DNA of 64,000 bases from Roseiarcus sp963813555 (GCA_963813555.1 CAWEZX010000015.1:124001-188000), one strand, 5' to 3'; shown: positions 45,991-55,594, counted from the stretch's first letter. Made by a program: numbers and translations. The notes: generated from the sequence alone by a model not told the origin.

Positions 45991-46659
45991 ATGACCCCCG
46001 CGCTGGCTCTGTTCATCCGCGAGTGGCGCATCGTCCGGCGCATCGGCGGGGGCGCGTCGGTTGGCGTCGTGTTCTTTCTGATTCTGGTCGCCGTCGTGCC
46101 CTTCGCGCTGGGACCGGACCTCAACCTGCTCGCGCGACTCGGGCCCGCGATTCTGTGGATCGCGGCTCTGCTCGCCACCCTGCTCGGACTCGACCGGCTA
46201 TTTCAGGCCGATCACGACGATGGTTCGCTCGACCTTCTCGTCAACGGGTCGCTGCCGCTTGAGATCACCGTGCTCGTCAAATGCGCGGCGCACTGGACCG
46301 CGAGCGCGCTGCCGCTCGTCGTCTTGAGTCCGCTGTTCGGGCTTATGCTGGCGATGGCGCCCCTGCCGCTCGCCCTCACCGCAGCGACGCTCGCGGCCGG
46401 CACTCCGGCGCTGACGATGATCGGCGCGATCGGCGCGGCGCTGACCGTCTCGCTCAGACGCGGCGGCTTGCTGATGGCGGTTCTGGTCCTGCCGCTGACA
46501 ATTCCAGTGCTGATTTTCGGCGTCGCCGCGGCCTCGGCCGCGAGCGGCGGCGCGGCGCCGTTCCTGAGCCCCTTCCTCGTTCTGTGCGCGCTGTCGCTCG
46601 CCGCCATCGCCCTTGCGCCCTTCGCCGCGGCGGCGGCTCTGAGGCATGTCAGGGAATGA
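45991..46659 (+). CDS. ccmB: Cytochrome c maturation haem exporter permease CcmB
   Basis: Inner-membrane permease of 222 residues with about six helices. The family start MTPALALFIREWRIVRRIGG is clear, and LNLLARLGPAILWIAALLAT and LPLTIPVLIFGVAAA follow. I chose ATG 45991 because the frame upstream only translates the palindromic repeat. It pairs with CcmA. The usual next gene, ccmC, is displaced to 50038. Confidence 0.92.
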   Translation: MTPALALFIREWRIVRRIGGGASVGVVFFLILVAVVPFALGPDLNLLARLGPAILWIAALLATLLGLDRLFQADHDDGSLDLLVNGSLPLEITVLVKCAAHWTASALPLVVLSPLFGLMLAMAPLPLALTAATLAAGTPALTMIGAIGAALTVSLRRGGLLMAVLVLPLTIPVLIFGVAAASAASGGAAPFLSPFLVLCALSLAAIALAPFAAAAALRHVRE

Positions 46660-47769
46660 CTATTGCTGGCGCCCGAAATAGCTGACCTCGATCTGGCGCC
46701 ACTCGGGGCTTCCGGTGATCCCGACCAGGGCCTCGTCGAGCGGGTTCTTAAGCGGACTGCCGGGCGGCAGCGCGATTGCCATGTAAGCGGGTTCGAGAAC
46801 GCCTCGCGGCGGGCGGATTGTGTCCTTGAAGCGTGTGGCGACCAGATATTGCAGCGCGCCGACGCTGTTAACGACGGCGTCGACCTCTCCGCGACCGAGT
46901 GCAGTCAGAGCGGCGGCAAGGTCGTCGAATGGCGCATAGCGCAAATGACGTTCATCGAGATACTCAGCCCCGGAGGAATGAGCGACGGCAGCCAGCCGCT
47001 TTGCCTCGAGGTCCGCTTCCGTCACTCGAAGTCCGCCCACAACTCGTTCTGCGGTCATTCTCGAAACGATCGAGGTCGACAAGATCGAGACGAGCCCGAC
47101 GCTGGCGAGCATCCAGACCACGGCGATCACCCGCCCGGCTGTGGTCTTCGGCGTCTTGTCGCCGTAGCCGACCGTGGTCATCGTCACAACCGCCCAATAG
47201 ACGCCGTCGCGCAGAGTGTCTACGGCCAATTCGTGAATGCGAGGCGTCAGCGGCCGTTCGGCGAGCCACATCGCGACCCCCATCACAATGAGGAGCGCGA
47301 AGGTGAGCGCGATCAGGGGCGCAAGCTCGCCAAGGACCGAACCATAGCTGGCCAAGGCCGCCATCGGTCCGGTGTCCTGGCGGACCGCAACCGCGGCCCC
47401 CGAACGATGCGTCGGGTAGCTGAAGTCTACGCGCGCGAGCCGGGCAGGTGTGATCGTGATCGCGCCGATGGCTGCGTCATAGTCCTTGCGCTCGAGACCC
47501 TGGAGGATCTCCTCCAGCTGCGGGACCGCCACGAGGCGATATTCGCGTCCGAGACTTTCCGCCGCGCGACGCCACAAATCGACGCTGACGCCGTCGATCG
47601 AGCCGTCAGGCTCCACGTGGCCGTAAGGAGGCGCGTCATAGACCGCGACCTTGAGGGGCGCTTCCTGAGCTACGGCGAGCCCGGCGGAGACGACGAAAGC
47701 GAGCGCTGTCCCGACGCGCGCAACGAAAGTCGGAGCGGCCAAAAGGCGGATGAGAGCAAACGGCGTCAT
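46660..47769 (-). CDS. Ionotropic glutamate-receptor-like potassium channel (GluR0 type)
   Basis: A 369-residue protein combining a bacterial solute-binding domain with an ion-channel pore. After a signal peptide, LKVAVYDAPPYGHVEPDGSI starts the first half of the binding lobe. A first helix (LAPLIALTFALLIVMGVAMW), a re-entrant pore with TMTTVGYGDKTP and a second helix (RVIAVVWMLASVGLVSILST) interrupt it. The second half of the lobe then follows (GLRVTEADLEAKRLAAVAHS). TVGYGD is the potassium-channel filter. This layout is that of GluR0. The ligand is unknown. It is convergent with ccmB and sits within the split ccm cluster. Confidence 0.88.
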   Translation of the reverse strand: MTPFALIRLLAAPTFVARVGTALAFVVSAGLAVAQEAPLKVAVYDAPPYGHVEPDGSIDGVSVDLWRRAAESLGREYRLVAVPQLEEILQGLERKDYDAAIGAITITPARLARVDFSYPTHRSGAAVAVRQDTGPMAALASYGSVLGELAPLIALTFALLIVMGVAMWLAERPLTPRIHELAVDTLRDGVYWAVVTMTTVGYGDKTPKTTAGRVIAVVWMLASVGLVSILSTSIVSRMTAERVVGGLRVTEADLEAKRLAAVAHSSGAEYLDERHLRYAPFDDLAAALTALGRGEVDAVVNSVGALQYLVATRFKDTIRPPRGVLEPAYMAIALPPGSPLKNPLDEALVGITGSPEWRQIEVSYFGRQQ

Positions 47770-47923
47770 CTTCGATCAAGCAAATGTGATTCGGGATGAC
47801 TAACGCAGCAAGACGAAACTCGCATGTCGAAGAGCGGGCTGCGGTGTTAACTGCGGCACGGACGCGAATCGTTCTCCCGAGAGGACGTTCGGGGAACTTG
47901 CTTGACGAAGACAGGAGACGCCT

Positions 47924-48319
47924 ATGAATGCGCTTTACACCAGGATGGAGACGTGGAGGCCCTATATCCTCAGCATCCTGCGTATTGTCATCGGGCTTTT
48001 GTTTCTCGAGCACGGGCTTTCGAAGGTCTTCGCCTTTCCCACCCCAGGCCCCACGTTGAACGGCCTCCTGGTCCTCGCCGCTTTCCTTGAAACCGTCGGC
48101 GCTCTCTTGTTTCTCGTAGGCGCTTACACCCGGATCGTGGCGTTCATCCTCTCCGGCGAAATGGCCTTCGCCTATTTCATGGCGCATGCGCCGCGCGCTT
48201 TTTACCCGCTGGTCAATGGCGGGGAATTGGCGATCGTGTACTGCTTCATATTCCTCTATTTCGCCTTTGCGGGCGGCGGCCCTTTGAGTGTCGACCGCGC
48301 GGTGCTGAACCAGGCTTAG
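47924..48319 (+). CDS. DoxX family membrane protein
   Basis: A 131-residue protein with four hydrophobic helices typical of the DoxX family: YILSILRIVIGLLFLEHGLS, FLETVGALLFLVGAYTRIVA, AFILSGEMAFAYFMAHAPRA and AIVYCFIFLYFAFAGGGPLS. The FLEHGLSK segment is a family hallmark. The function is uncertain; members have been linked to quinone or redox chemistry. It lies between the channel gene and an MFS transporter. Confidence 0.88.
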   Translation: MNALYTRMETWRPYILSILRIVIGLLFLEHGLSKVFAFPTPGPTLNGLLVLAAFLETVGALLFLVGAYTRIVAFILSGEMAFAYFMAHAPRAFYPLVNGGELAIVYCFIFLYFAFAGGGPLSVDRAVLNQA

Positions 48320-48445
48320 CCCGTCGGCCGCGGCCACCGCTATCAGAGACGCTGCGATCGCATTTGACACGCGGCGGAAAGGGCGCGTCTTAAGGCGGTC
48401 CGAAAGCGCGACGCATACGCGCGGGCGACGCCAGGCGAGGAAAAC

Positions 48446-49840
48446 ATGAACGACAGCGGAGCCGCCGCGCTAAGTGCGGGCACGATCTCGGCCCGCATCG
48501 ACCGGCTGCCCGCAACGCGCACGATCTGGACAATCGTCGCGCTGCTCGGCTTCGGCATGTTCTTCGAGTTCTACGACCTCCTGTTTTCGGCCTATGTCGC
48601 GCCGAGCCTGGTCAAGTCGGGCGTGCTGACCGCGCAGACACGGGGGCTGTTTGGCGCGACCGGAGTCGCGAGCTTCATCGCCGCCCTGTTCACCGGCCTC
48701 TTCATTGGCACGCTTCTTTGCGGCTTTCTCGCCGACCAATTCGGGCGCCGCGCGATCTTCACCTGGTCTCTTCTCTGGTATTCGGCCGCCAACCTCATGG
48801 TGGCGATGCAGAGCGACGCCGCCGGCCTCAACTTCTGGCGCCTGATCTCCGGCATCGGCCTCGGCGTCGAGATAGTCACGATCGGCGCCTATTTGAGCGA
48901 GCTCGCGCCCAAGGGCCTTCGCGGGCGCGCTTTCGCGGTCAACCAGGCGATCGGTTTCATCTCCGTGCCGGTCGTTTCGTTCCTGGCCTATATGCTTGTG
49001 CCGACGGCGCCCTTGGGGCTCGAGGGCTGGCGCTGGGTGGTGCTGATCGGGGTGGTCGCCGCGCCGGTCGTCGTTGTCTTGCGGCGCGGCCTGCCGGAAA
49101 GCCCGCGCTGGCTCGCCAAGCATGGACGGCTCGCCGAGGCGGACCGGGTTCTCGGCAAAATTGAAGCGAAGGTCGAGGCGGAATATGGCCGGCCGTTGCC
49201 GCCGCCCGGCCTCGAGGAGCCGGTTTCGCCAGCGAGCGGCTTTCTCGATTTATGGGTTCCGGGCGTCCGCAGCCGTATCATCCTGATGAGCGTCTTCAAT
49301 ATCTTTCAGACGGTCGGGTACTACGGCTTCAACAATTGGGTCCCCTCGCTGCTCGTCAAGCAGGGGATCACCGTCTCGACCAGCCTCGGCTATACGACCG
49401 TGATCGCGCTTGCGGCCCCGATCGGGCCGCTGATCGGATTCTTTCTCGGCGACCGGTTCGAGCGCAAATGGATCATTGTCGCCGCGGCGGGCGCCATTCT
49501 CATCTCAGGCCTCATTTTCGGCCAAGCGCGCAATTCGGCGCTCATCATCGCCATGGGCGTGGCGCTGACGCTTGGCGCCAACATCATGTCGTTCAGCTTC
49601 CACGCTTACCAGCAGGAGCTGTTCCCGACCGGAATTCGCGCCCGCGCCGCCGGCTTCGTCTATTCCTGGAGCCAACTCTCGGTCATTTTCAGCTCCTTCA
49701 TCATCGCCTTCGTTCTCGAGCGCTCGGGCACCCTCGGCGTCTTCGTTTTCATCGCCGCGGCTATGGGCGTGGTGATGGCGACGATCGGCCTCTTCGGGCC
49801 GCGCACGACCAATCTGGCTTTGGAGGAAATCTCGGGCTGA
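48446..49840 (+). CDS. MFS transporter (sugar/metabolite:H+ symporter type)
   Basis: Twelve-helix major facilitator of 464 residues. The start of helix 1 (GFGMFFEFYDLLFSAYVAPS) and the loop GFLADQFGRRAIFTWSL carry the family signature. The central loop PESPRWLAKHGRLAEADRVL resembles sugar-porter and metabolite:H+ symporter members. The substrate cannot be told. It follows DoxX by 126 bases and precedes ccmC by about 200 bases. Confidence 0.88.
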   Translation: MNDSGAAALSAGTISARIDRLPATRTIWTIVALLGFGMFFEFYDLLFSAYVAPSLVKSGVLTAQTRGLFGATGVASFIAALFTGLFIGTLLCGFLADQFGRRAIFTWSLLWYSAANLMVAMQSDAAGLNFWRLISGIGLGVEIVTIGAYLSELAPKGLRGRAFAVNQAIGFISVPVVSFLAYMLVPTAPLGLEGWRWVVLIGVVAAPVVVVLRRGLPESPRWLAKHGRLAEADRVLGKIEAKVEAEYGRPLPPPGLEEPVSPASGFLDLWVPGVRSRIILMSVFNIFQTVGYYGFNNWVPSLLVKQGITVSTSLGYTTVIALAAPIGPLIGFFLGDRFERKWIIVAAAGAILISGLIFGQARNSALIIAMGVALTLGANIMSFSFHAYQQELFPTGIRARAAGFVYSWSQLSVIFSSFIIAFVLERSGTLGVFVFIAAAMGVVMATIGLFGPRTTNLALEEISG

Positions 49841-50037
49841 GGGCCGCGCGTTCCGCGGGCCCATCATCCGGCCGACGCAGGCCCGCGATTAGCTGGACCC
49901 ACGCCGTAACGTAGCGGCAGGGCAAGTGGGTTTACCGGTTGCTATCGTTTTGGCCGCATCTTTGGCTTGCCGGCGCCCTGCTCACACGAACGCGCCGCAT
50001 TGCCGCCCGCTTCGCCCTGGCATAAGAGAGGCCGCCC

Positions 50038-50793
50038 ATGGTCAATCTCGCCAACCCGACGATTTTCGTCGAGCTTACACGCCGGGTGCTGCCCTGGTTC
50101 GTGGCCGGGACTGCGGTGCTGTTTGTCGCCGGCCTCTGGCTCTCTTTCGCCGCGCCACCCGATTATCAGCAGGGCGAGACGGTCAAGATTATGTATCTGC
50201 ACGTGCCGGCGGCCTGGATGGCGACCTTCGTCTATGCCGTCATGACGGCGGCCGCGCTCGGCACGCTGGTCTGGCGCCATCCGCTTGCGGACGCGGCGCA
50301 GAAGGCCGCGGCGCCGCTCGGCGCAGGGTTCACGTTCATCTGCCTCGTCACCGGGTCGCTGTGGGGCAAGCCAATGTGGGGAACCTATTGGGTGTGGGAC
50401 GCGCGCCTGACTTCGGTGCTGGTGCTGTTCATTCTCTATCTCGGCCTCATCGCTCTGTGGCGCGCGATCGACGATCCGGGCCGCGCCGCCCGGGCGGTGG
50501 CGATCCTGACGCTGGTTGGAGCCGTCGATCTGCCAATCATCAAGTTCTCCGTCGATTGGTGGAACACCCTGCATCAGCCGGCGTCGGTGTTTCGGCTCGA
50601 CGGGCCGACGATCGCGCCCGAACTGCTCATGCCTCTGATCGTGATGTCGCTCGCCTTCACCTGCCTTTTTCTGACCCTGCATCTGATGGCGATCCGCAAT
50701 GAAGTCCTGCGCCGGCGGATTGCTCGGGTTGCTATGCTTGCGGCCGTCGAGGGCGACCGGCTCGCGCCGGAATTCGCGGCCAGGGGCGCGTGA
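50038..50793 (+). CDS. ccmC: Cytochrome c maturation protein CcmC
   Basis: Haem-handling inner-membrane protein of 251 residues that helps load haem onto CcmE. The tryptophan-rich WWD-type segment is present (WGKPMWGTYWVWDARLTSVL), as is the flanking MYLHVPAAWMATFVYAVMTA with a conserved histidine. The start overlaps nothing upstream; its TGA overlaps the ATG of ccmD. ccmD and ccmG follow in one tight run. Confidence 0.95.
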   Translation: MVNLANPTIFVELTRRVLPWFVAGTAVLFVAGLWLSFAAPPDYQQGETVKIMYLHVPAAWMATFVYAVMTAAALGTLVWRHPLADAAQKAAAPLGAGFTFICLVTGSLWGKPMWGTYWVWDARLTSVLVLFILYLGLIALWRAIDDPGRAARAVAILTLVGAVDLPIIKFSVDWWNTLHQPASVFRLDGPTIAPELLMPLIVMSLAFTCLFLTLHLMAIRNEVLRRRIARVAMLAAVEGDRLAPEFAARGA

Positions 50794-50969
50794 TGAGCGA
50801 TCCGCATATCAACTTTATCGTTGCGGCCTATGCGGTCGCGGCCTTGACGATCGGCGCCATGATCGGCTGGGTGGTTCTGGACGCGCGTCGTTTGAACGCC
50901 CAACTGGCCCAGGCGACGCGGGCGCTCGACGGCGCGCGCGGCAGGGCGAAGGGCGGCGAGCGCCAATGA
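50793..50969 (+). CDS. ccmD: Haem exporter protein CcmD
   Basis: A 58-residue protein with one membrane helix near the N-terminus (FIVAAYAVAALTIGAMIGWV) and a basic cytoplasmic tail (LDARRLNAQL). Size, topology and position between ccmC and ccmG identify it. ATG 50793 overlaps the ccmC stop and its TGA overlaps the ATG of ccmG. CcmD stabilises the CcmABC-CcmE complex. Confidence 0.9.
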   Translation: MSDPHINFIVAAYAVAALTIGAMIGWVVLDARRLNAQLAQATRALDGARGRAKGGERQ

Positions 50970-51550
50970 GCGTCGAGGCCGAAACCCCCGCCCTGCGTCC
51001 GCGGCGACGCTGGCTCGCCTATGCGCCGCTCATCGTCTTCATGGCGCTCGCGTGGCTGTTGTTCGAGCGGCTGGGCGCAGGCGATCCAGCAAGCATTCCC
51101 TCGGTCCTGATCGGCCAGTCCGCTCCACCGCTCAATCTGCCCGGCCTCGACGGCGCGAAAGGCCTGACCGACGCCGACTTGCGCGCCGGCCATGTCAGCG
51201 TGGTCAACGTATTCGGCTCCTGGTGCGAGCCGTGTCATTTTGAGCATCAATATCTGATGGCGCTCGCCGCCGACCCCGATCTCAAGGCCAGGGGCGTCGC
51301 GATCTATGGCGTCGCGCAAAAGGACTCGGCTGAAAACATTCGCCGCTTCCTGGGCGCGAAAGGCGATCCCTACGCCAAGGTGGGTCTCGACCAGGACAAC
51401 CGCGCCGGCATCGACTGGGGCGTTTACGGCGTGCCCGAGACCTTCATCGTCAGGGGCGACGGCAAAATGGTTTTCAAGCTTGTCGGGCCGATCACCGCCG
51501 CGACACTCGAGAGCGAGGTCAAGCCGCAGATTCTCAAGGCGATGGACTAG
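50966..51550 (+). CDS. ccmG: Cytochrome c maturation thiol:disulfide oxidoreductase CcmG (DsbE)
   Basis: Membrane-anchored periplasmic thioredoxin of 194 residues that keeps apocytochrome cysteines reduced. An N-terminal anchor (WLAYAPLIVFMALAWLLFER) is followed by the CcmG start PSVLIGQSAPPLNLPGL, the active site FGSWCEPCHFEH, and the cis-Pro region YGVPETFIVRGDG. It would receive electrons from CcdA (8.4-9.1 kb). It overlaps ccmD by four bases. An insertion sequence begins only eight bases after its stop codon. Confidence 0.95.
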   Translation: MSVEAETPALRPRRRWLAYAPLIVFMALAWLLFERLGAGDPASIPSVLIGQSAPPLNLPGLDGAKGLTDADLRAGHVSVVNVFGSWCEPCHFEHQYLMALAADPDLKARGVAIYGVAQKDSAENIRRFLGAKGDPYAKVGLDQDNRAGIDWGVYGVPETFIVRGDGKMVFKLVGPITAATLESEVKPQILKAMD

Positions 51551-51558
51551 GGTCATGT

Positions 51559-52926
51559 GTGGATGCCCCCGTCGATGCAAGAGGTTTTTTGACGGCGCCG
51601 GCGATGATCGGGTGCGGTCATGTGTCAGGCCTCGAAGTGCGGCTTTGCCACATGCCGCGGGCCGGTATGGAGATACGCAGACCAGGCGCAGATCAAAACC
51701 GCGAGCGGCTTAAGCTCGTTGACCCTAATTGCTTTTCCTGGCCTCGACTTGTCCGATCAGTTTGCCCTTACCGCTCCTCGACCTCCCTCATCGCCGACGC
51801 ACCAGCGTGAGCGCTGCCGATCAGGCCGGCGCCAGCGCTGATCCTCGATAGTCTTCGCCCCTGGTGAGCATCGCCCAGACCGAACGGGCCATCTTGTTGG
51901 CGAGCGCGATGGCCGCCACCAAGCGCGGCTTCCCGGCCAGCATTCGGGCCAGCCACGACCCCTTGGCCGCGCCCTTGCGGACTGCCCATCTGATGACGGT
52001 CATGGCGCCGATGATCAGAAGCCGGCGGATGTCGCGCTGGCCCATCTTTGACGTCCGCCCCAGCCGCGGCTTCCCGCCAGTCGTGTGTTGCCGCGGAACG
52101 AGACCGAGCCAGGCGGCGAAGTCGCGTCCTCGCCTGAAGGTCGCCATCGGCGGCGCAAAGGCCTCGATCGCCGCGGCGGTGATCGGCCCCATCCCCGGCA
52201 TGCTCTGAAGACGCTTCGCCGTCTCATCGTCGTTGGAGAGCCGCCGCAATCTCTTGTCGAGCTCCGCAATCTCGACATCAAGGCGGCCAATATGATCGAG
52301 GTATCGCTGGCTTAAGCTCGCACACCAGCGGATGGAGCGAGCCCGTGTCTCGCATCGCGGTCGCCAGCGCTTTCACCTGGGCAAGCCCGTGAGCGGCGAC
52401 AATCCCATGCTCCGCCAGATGACCGCGCAGCGCATTCACCAGCTGGGTTCGCTGCCGCACCAAGAGGTCGCGCGTCCGAAAGATCATGGATCGCGCTTGC
52501 TGCTCTTCCGTCTTCAACGCCACAAAGCGCATCGTTGGCCTTGAGGCCGCCTCGACGATCGCCTCGGCGTCGGCGGCGTCATTCTTCTGGCGGCGCACAA
52601 ACGGCTTGACATAAATCGGTGGAACGAGCCGCACGTCGTGCCCGAGACCGCTGATCGCCCGTCCCCAATGGTGCGCCGTCGCGCACGCCTCCATCGCCAC
52701 CGCGGCAGGCGGCTGCTTAGCCAGGAAGCCGAGCAACTGCGCCCGCGACACCTTCTTGCGCAATATCGGCCGGCCGTCCTTCGACGCCGCATGGACTTGG
52801 AACGTTCGCTTTGCCAAGTCGATCCCAATGATCGTAGCCTTCTCCATGGATGCCTTCTCCGCTGTGGCTGGTCATGCAACATCACCAGCGTGGCACACTT
52901 CGATGCCGTCGGGAGGGGGCATCCAC
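51559..52926. mobile_element. IS110-family (IS1111-like) insertion sequence with 12-base inverted ends
   Basis: A perfect 12-base inverted pair, GTGGATGCCCCC at 51559-51570 and GGGGGCATCCAC at 52915-52926, brackets one IS110-type transposase on the minus strand. Near-terminal inverted repeats mark the IS1111 subgroup. The left boundary is eight bases after the ccmG stop. A 250-base non-coding stretch lies between the transposase stop and the left repeat, where IS1111-type elements are reported to encode their guide RNA. True ends may extend a few bases outside the repeats. Confidence 0.7.
51821..52847 (-). CDS. IS110-family transposase, copy 1 (frame broken by one base)
   Basis: A DEDD transposase of 341 residues once one base is removed. 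The N-terminal RuvC-like half starts MEKATIIGIDLAKRTFQVHA and includes VKPFVRRQKNDAADAEAIVE. The C-terminal Transposase_20 half includes LQSMPGMGPITAAAIEAF, FAAWLGLVPRQHTTGGKPRL and the serine-bearing region after it. The extra base is in the TT pair at 52312-52313; without it the join reads VCELSQRYLDHIGRLDVEIA. Confidence 0.85.
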
Positions 52927-52959
52927 CCCATCAAAACCCGTGTATGATGGCCCCCGTTC

Positions 52960-53401
52960 GTGCACGCCCGTCGATCGAAGGACGTCAACCAGAGCCGACG
53001 GCTTCTGTCGCTGGCTGCGGTCCGGGACGGCATGGACCGAGGCTCGGCGGCCAGGATCGGCGGCATGGACCGCCAGACGCTGCGCGACTGGGTCCATCGC
53101 TTCAACGCCTCGGGGCCGGCTGGGCTCATCGACAATTGGACCGAGGGTCCGAAGCCTCGCCTATCGGCGGAGCAACTGGCTCAGTTCGCGCAGATCGTCG
53201 AGGCCGGGCCGGATCGGGAGAAGGACGGGGTGGTCGGCTGGCGGCGCGTCGACCTCAAGCGCGTCATCGCCGAGAGGTTCGGCGTCGACTTTCACCAGCG
53301 CTATGTCGGAAAGCTCCTCGAGAAGCTTGGCTTCTCGCATATCAGCGCCAGGCCCCGTCATCTGGGTCAGGACGAGCGGATCGTCGAGGCGTTTAAAAAC
53401 G
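52960..53401 (+). pseudogene. IS630-family transposase, 3'-truncated fragment
   Basis: The N-terminal helix-turn-helix part of an IS630 transposase: RRLLSLAAVRDGMDRGSAAR, MDRQTLRDWVHRFNASGPAG, then DGVVGWRRVDLKRVIAERFG and KLLEKLGFSHISARPRHLGQ. Family similarity ends at about 53400 (VEAFKN); the DDE catalytic part is absent and the frame then runs into unrelated sequence to 53559. It lies between two IS110 elements, one of which probably cut it. Confidence 0.75.
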
Positions 53402-53660
53402 TATGGCCCGCCCCGTTCGCAAGGGGTTTTGTCGAGATTGGCGGCCGATCCAGTCTGCTTCAACGTATCCGGCCTCGAGGAGCTTCCTCCGGCCATGATG
53501 GAGATACGCGCGCTCCGGTCCTCATAAAACTCCCGGCGTCAGATCGCGCCGTTTTTTAAGCCAGGCTTCCGGAGCGCCGTTCGACTGTCAGGCCATCCCG
53601 TCGTCACCCTCTCGCAAACCCCTGTTGACCGATGGACGCTTTGACCGTGACCGGCCAATT

Positions 53661-54694
53661 CTATGCCGCCGCAGGCATTCCCATGACGGCGAACCGTTCT
53701 CCGCGCCGCAGCGCCGCCCAGGCGATTCTCGACAGCTTGTTGGCGAAGGCGACGATCGCAACGTTGCGATGGGCGCGGCCTGAAAGGCCTTTGGCTCATC
53801 GGCCCAGCGGCGTGTCGCGCTCAGCCACATAGGCAGCGCGGCGCGTGCACCGTGGATCAGCTGTCGGCGCAGGTAGCTGTTGCCTCGTTTGCTGATGCCA
53901 AGCAGCTTCGGCTTGCCGCCGGTGGTGAACTGACGGGGAACCAGGCCGAGCCACGCGGCGAGATCGCGCCCGCGCTCGAAGCTTTCCGCCCGCCCGACCG
54001 ACGCGACAAGGGCGGAGGCGACGATCGCGCCGATGCCTGGGATTGTCGTCAGCCGTCGAGCCTTTTCGTTCTCCTTCACCCAGCGGGCGAACTCGGCGTC
54101 GAAGGCAGAAATTCGTCGATCGAGTTCGGCCCATGGCGCGCGAGCGTCGGCGACGAGCAGAGCAATTCGTGGGCTCAGGTCGGCTGCGCCTTGCTCGTCC
54201 ATCAGTACGCTCAGAAACTGCTCGAGCTTTCGCTTGCCCCGCGGAGCAACGAATCCGCGCTCCAGCAGGATGGCGCGCAACTGATTGATCAGAGCCGTCC
54301 GCTCCCCGACCAGTCGATCTCGCGATCAATGCAGCGTCTGCATGTCGAGCTGGTCCTGGCCCTTCAGTTCGACGAACCGCATCGTCGGCCGCGTCGCCGC
54401 TTCCGCGATCCCCTCGGCCTCCCGATCGTCGTTCTTCCGCGCCTTGACATGGGGCCGAACATATTCGGGCGACATCAGACGCACGTCATGGCCGTGGGCG
54501 GCGAACACGCGGCCAAGATGGTGGGCGCCGCAGCAGGCTTCCATGCCAACAACGCACGGAGGAAGCTTCTCCGCCAGAGCAACCAGCGTCTCCCGTCTCA
54601 CCTTACGCCGCATAACGACCGCGCCGGACGTATCCAGCCCAACCACGCTGCAGACGTTCTTGCCGAGGTCGACGCCAAGCACAGAAATATCCAT
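53661..54694 (-). pseudogene. IS110-family transposase, copy 2, decayed
   Basis: The N-terminal part from ATG 54694 (MDISVLGVDLGKNVCSVVGL, VKARKNDDREAEGIAEAATR) ends in an in-frame TGA at 54326-54328 after QTLH. The same frame resumes as SRDRLVGERTALINQLRAIL and continues FERGRDLAAWLGLVPRQFTT. Near 53830 the frame shifts and a second stop (TGA in place of the usual TGG after LGR) appears; the family end HRNVAIVAFANKLSRIAWAA reaches 53661. Two nonsense changes plus a shift indicate true decay rather than a single read error. Confidence 0.8.
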
Positions 54695-54772
54695 ACCCCT
54701 TCCTCCTCCTGAACCGCCGGCGACCCTACGACGCCGGAAGGAGGGGCGGGCCATTCCATAAGAACTCTCGTC

Positions 54773-55373
54773 GCGAGCGAGCAGGACCGTCCGGACGTAA
54801 GACGCCATCGCGTACGCTGGCGAAACTATCAAGGCCTGATCGATCCCGGGCGCCTGGTTTTTATCGATGAGACCTGAACGATCCTTCGACAGGCTCAGGA
54901 CCAACATGACCCGCCTCCGCGGCTGGGCGCCGAAAGGACAGCGGTTGATCGACAAGGTCCCTCACGGACACTGGAAGACCGCGACGTTCCTCGCCGCCCT
55001 GCGCAGCGATCGCATCGAGGCGCCCTGCCTGTTCGACGGACCCATCAATGGCGAGCGCTTTCTCGCCGACGTCGAGCCATTCCTGGTTCCAACCCTCAAG
55101 CCGGGCGATGTCGTCATCCTCGACAACCTCGGTTCTCACAAGGGAAAGGCGGTGCGGCAGGCGACCCGCTCCGTCGGAGCGCGGTTGGTCTTCCTGCCGA
55201 AATACTCCCCCGACCTCAATCCGATCGAGCAGGTCTTCGCCAAGTTCAAAACCCTGCTGCGAAAGGTGGGAGCGCGAACATACGAAGCCGTCTCCCAAGC
55301 CTGTGCTCAGATCCTCACGCAATACCCGCCCGAAGAATGCGCCGCATATATCAGGAACGCCGGATATGCGTAA
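54773..55373 (+). pseudogene. IS630-family transposase, C-terminal fragment with an inserted short repeat
   Basis: Starts mid-protein with ASEQDRPDVRRHRVRWRNYQ and LIDPGRLVFIDET, the first catalytic Asp region. About 25 foreign bases (54875-54899, core CTTCGACAGGCTCAGG) put in a stop and a shift. It continues TNMTRLRGWAPKGQRLIDKV, VVILDNLGSHKGKAV and the last catalytic region FLPKYSPDLNPIEQVFAKFK to a stop at 55373. The N-terminal third is missing. It is a different IS630 type from the fragment at 52960. Confidence 0.75.
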
Positions 55374-55594
55374 ATCCAAAAGCAGACGGCTTGTCTTATG
55401 TCTTTTCGCGCTGAAGCGGCGAGAAGGAGCCGCTGGGAGAGGGTGGCTACCCTCTCGACAGCGGCGAGGGACGGATCGGGAGTTCTCTGACCGTTCGACA
55501 GGTCGAGCTAGAGTTGGATCGCCCTCGTCTTTTCCTTCGGCCTGGACGGATACTCGGGGGCGAGCCCCGAATGACAAGCAAAGGCGCGGAAAAG

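Noticed and set aside
54861..55577. A 238-codon minus-strand frame
   Set aside because: Antisense to the IS630 fragment; the PEPVEG-like words in it are only the dispersed repeat translated.
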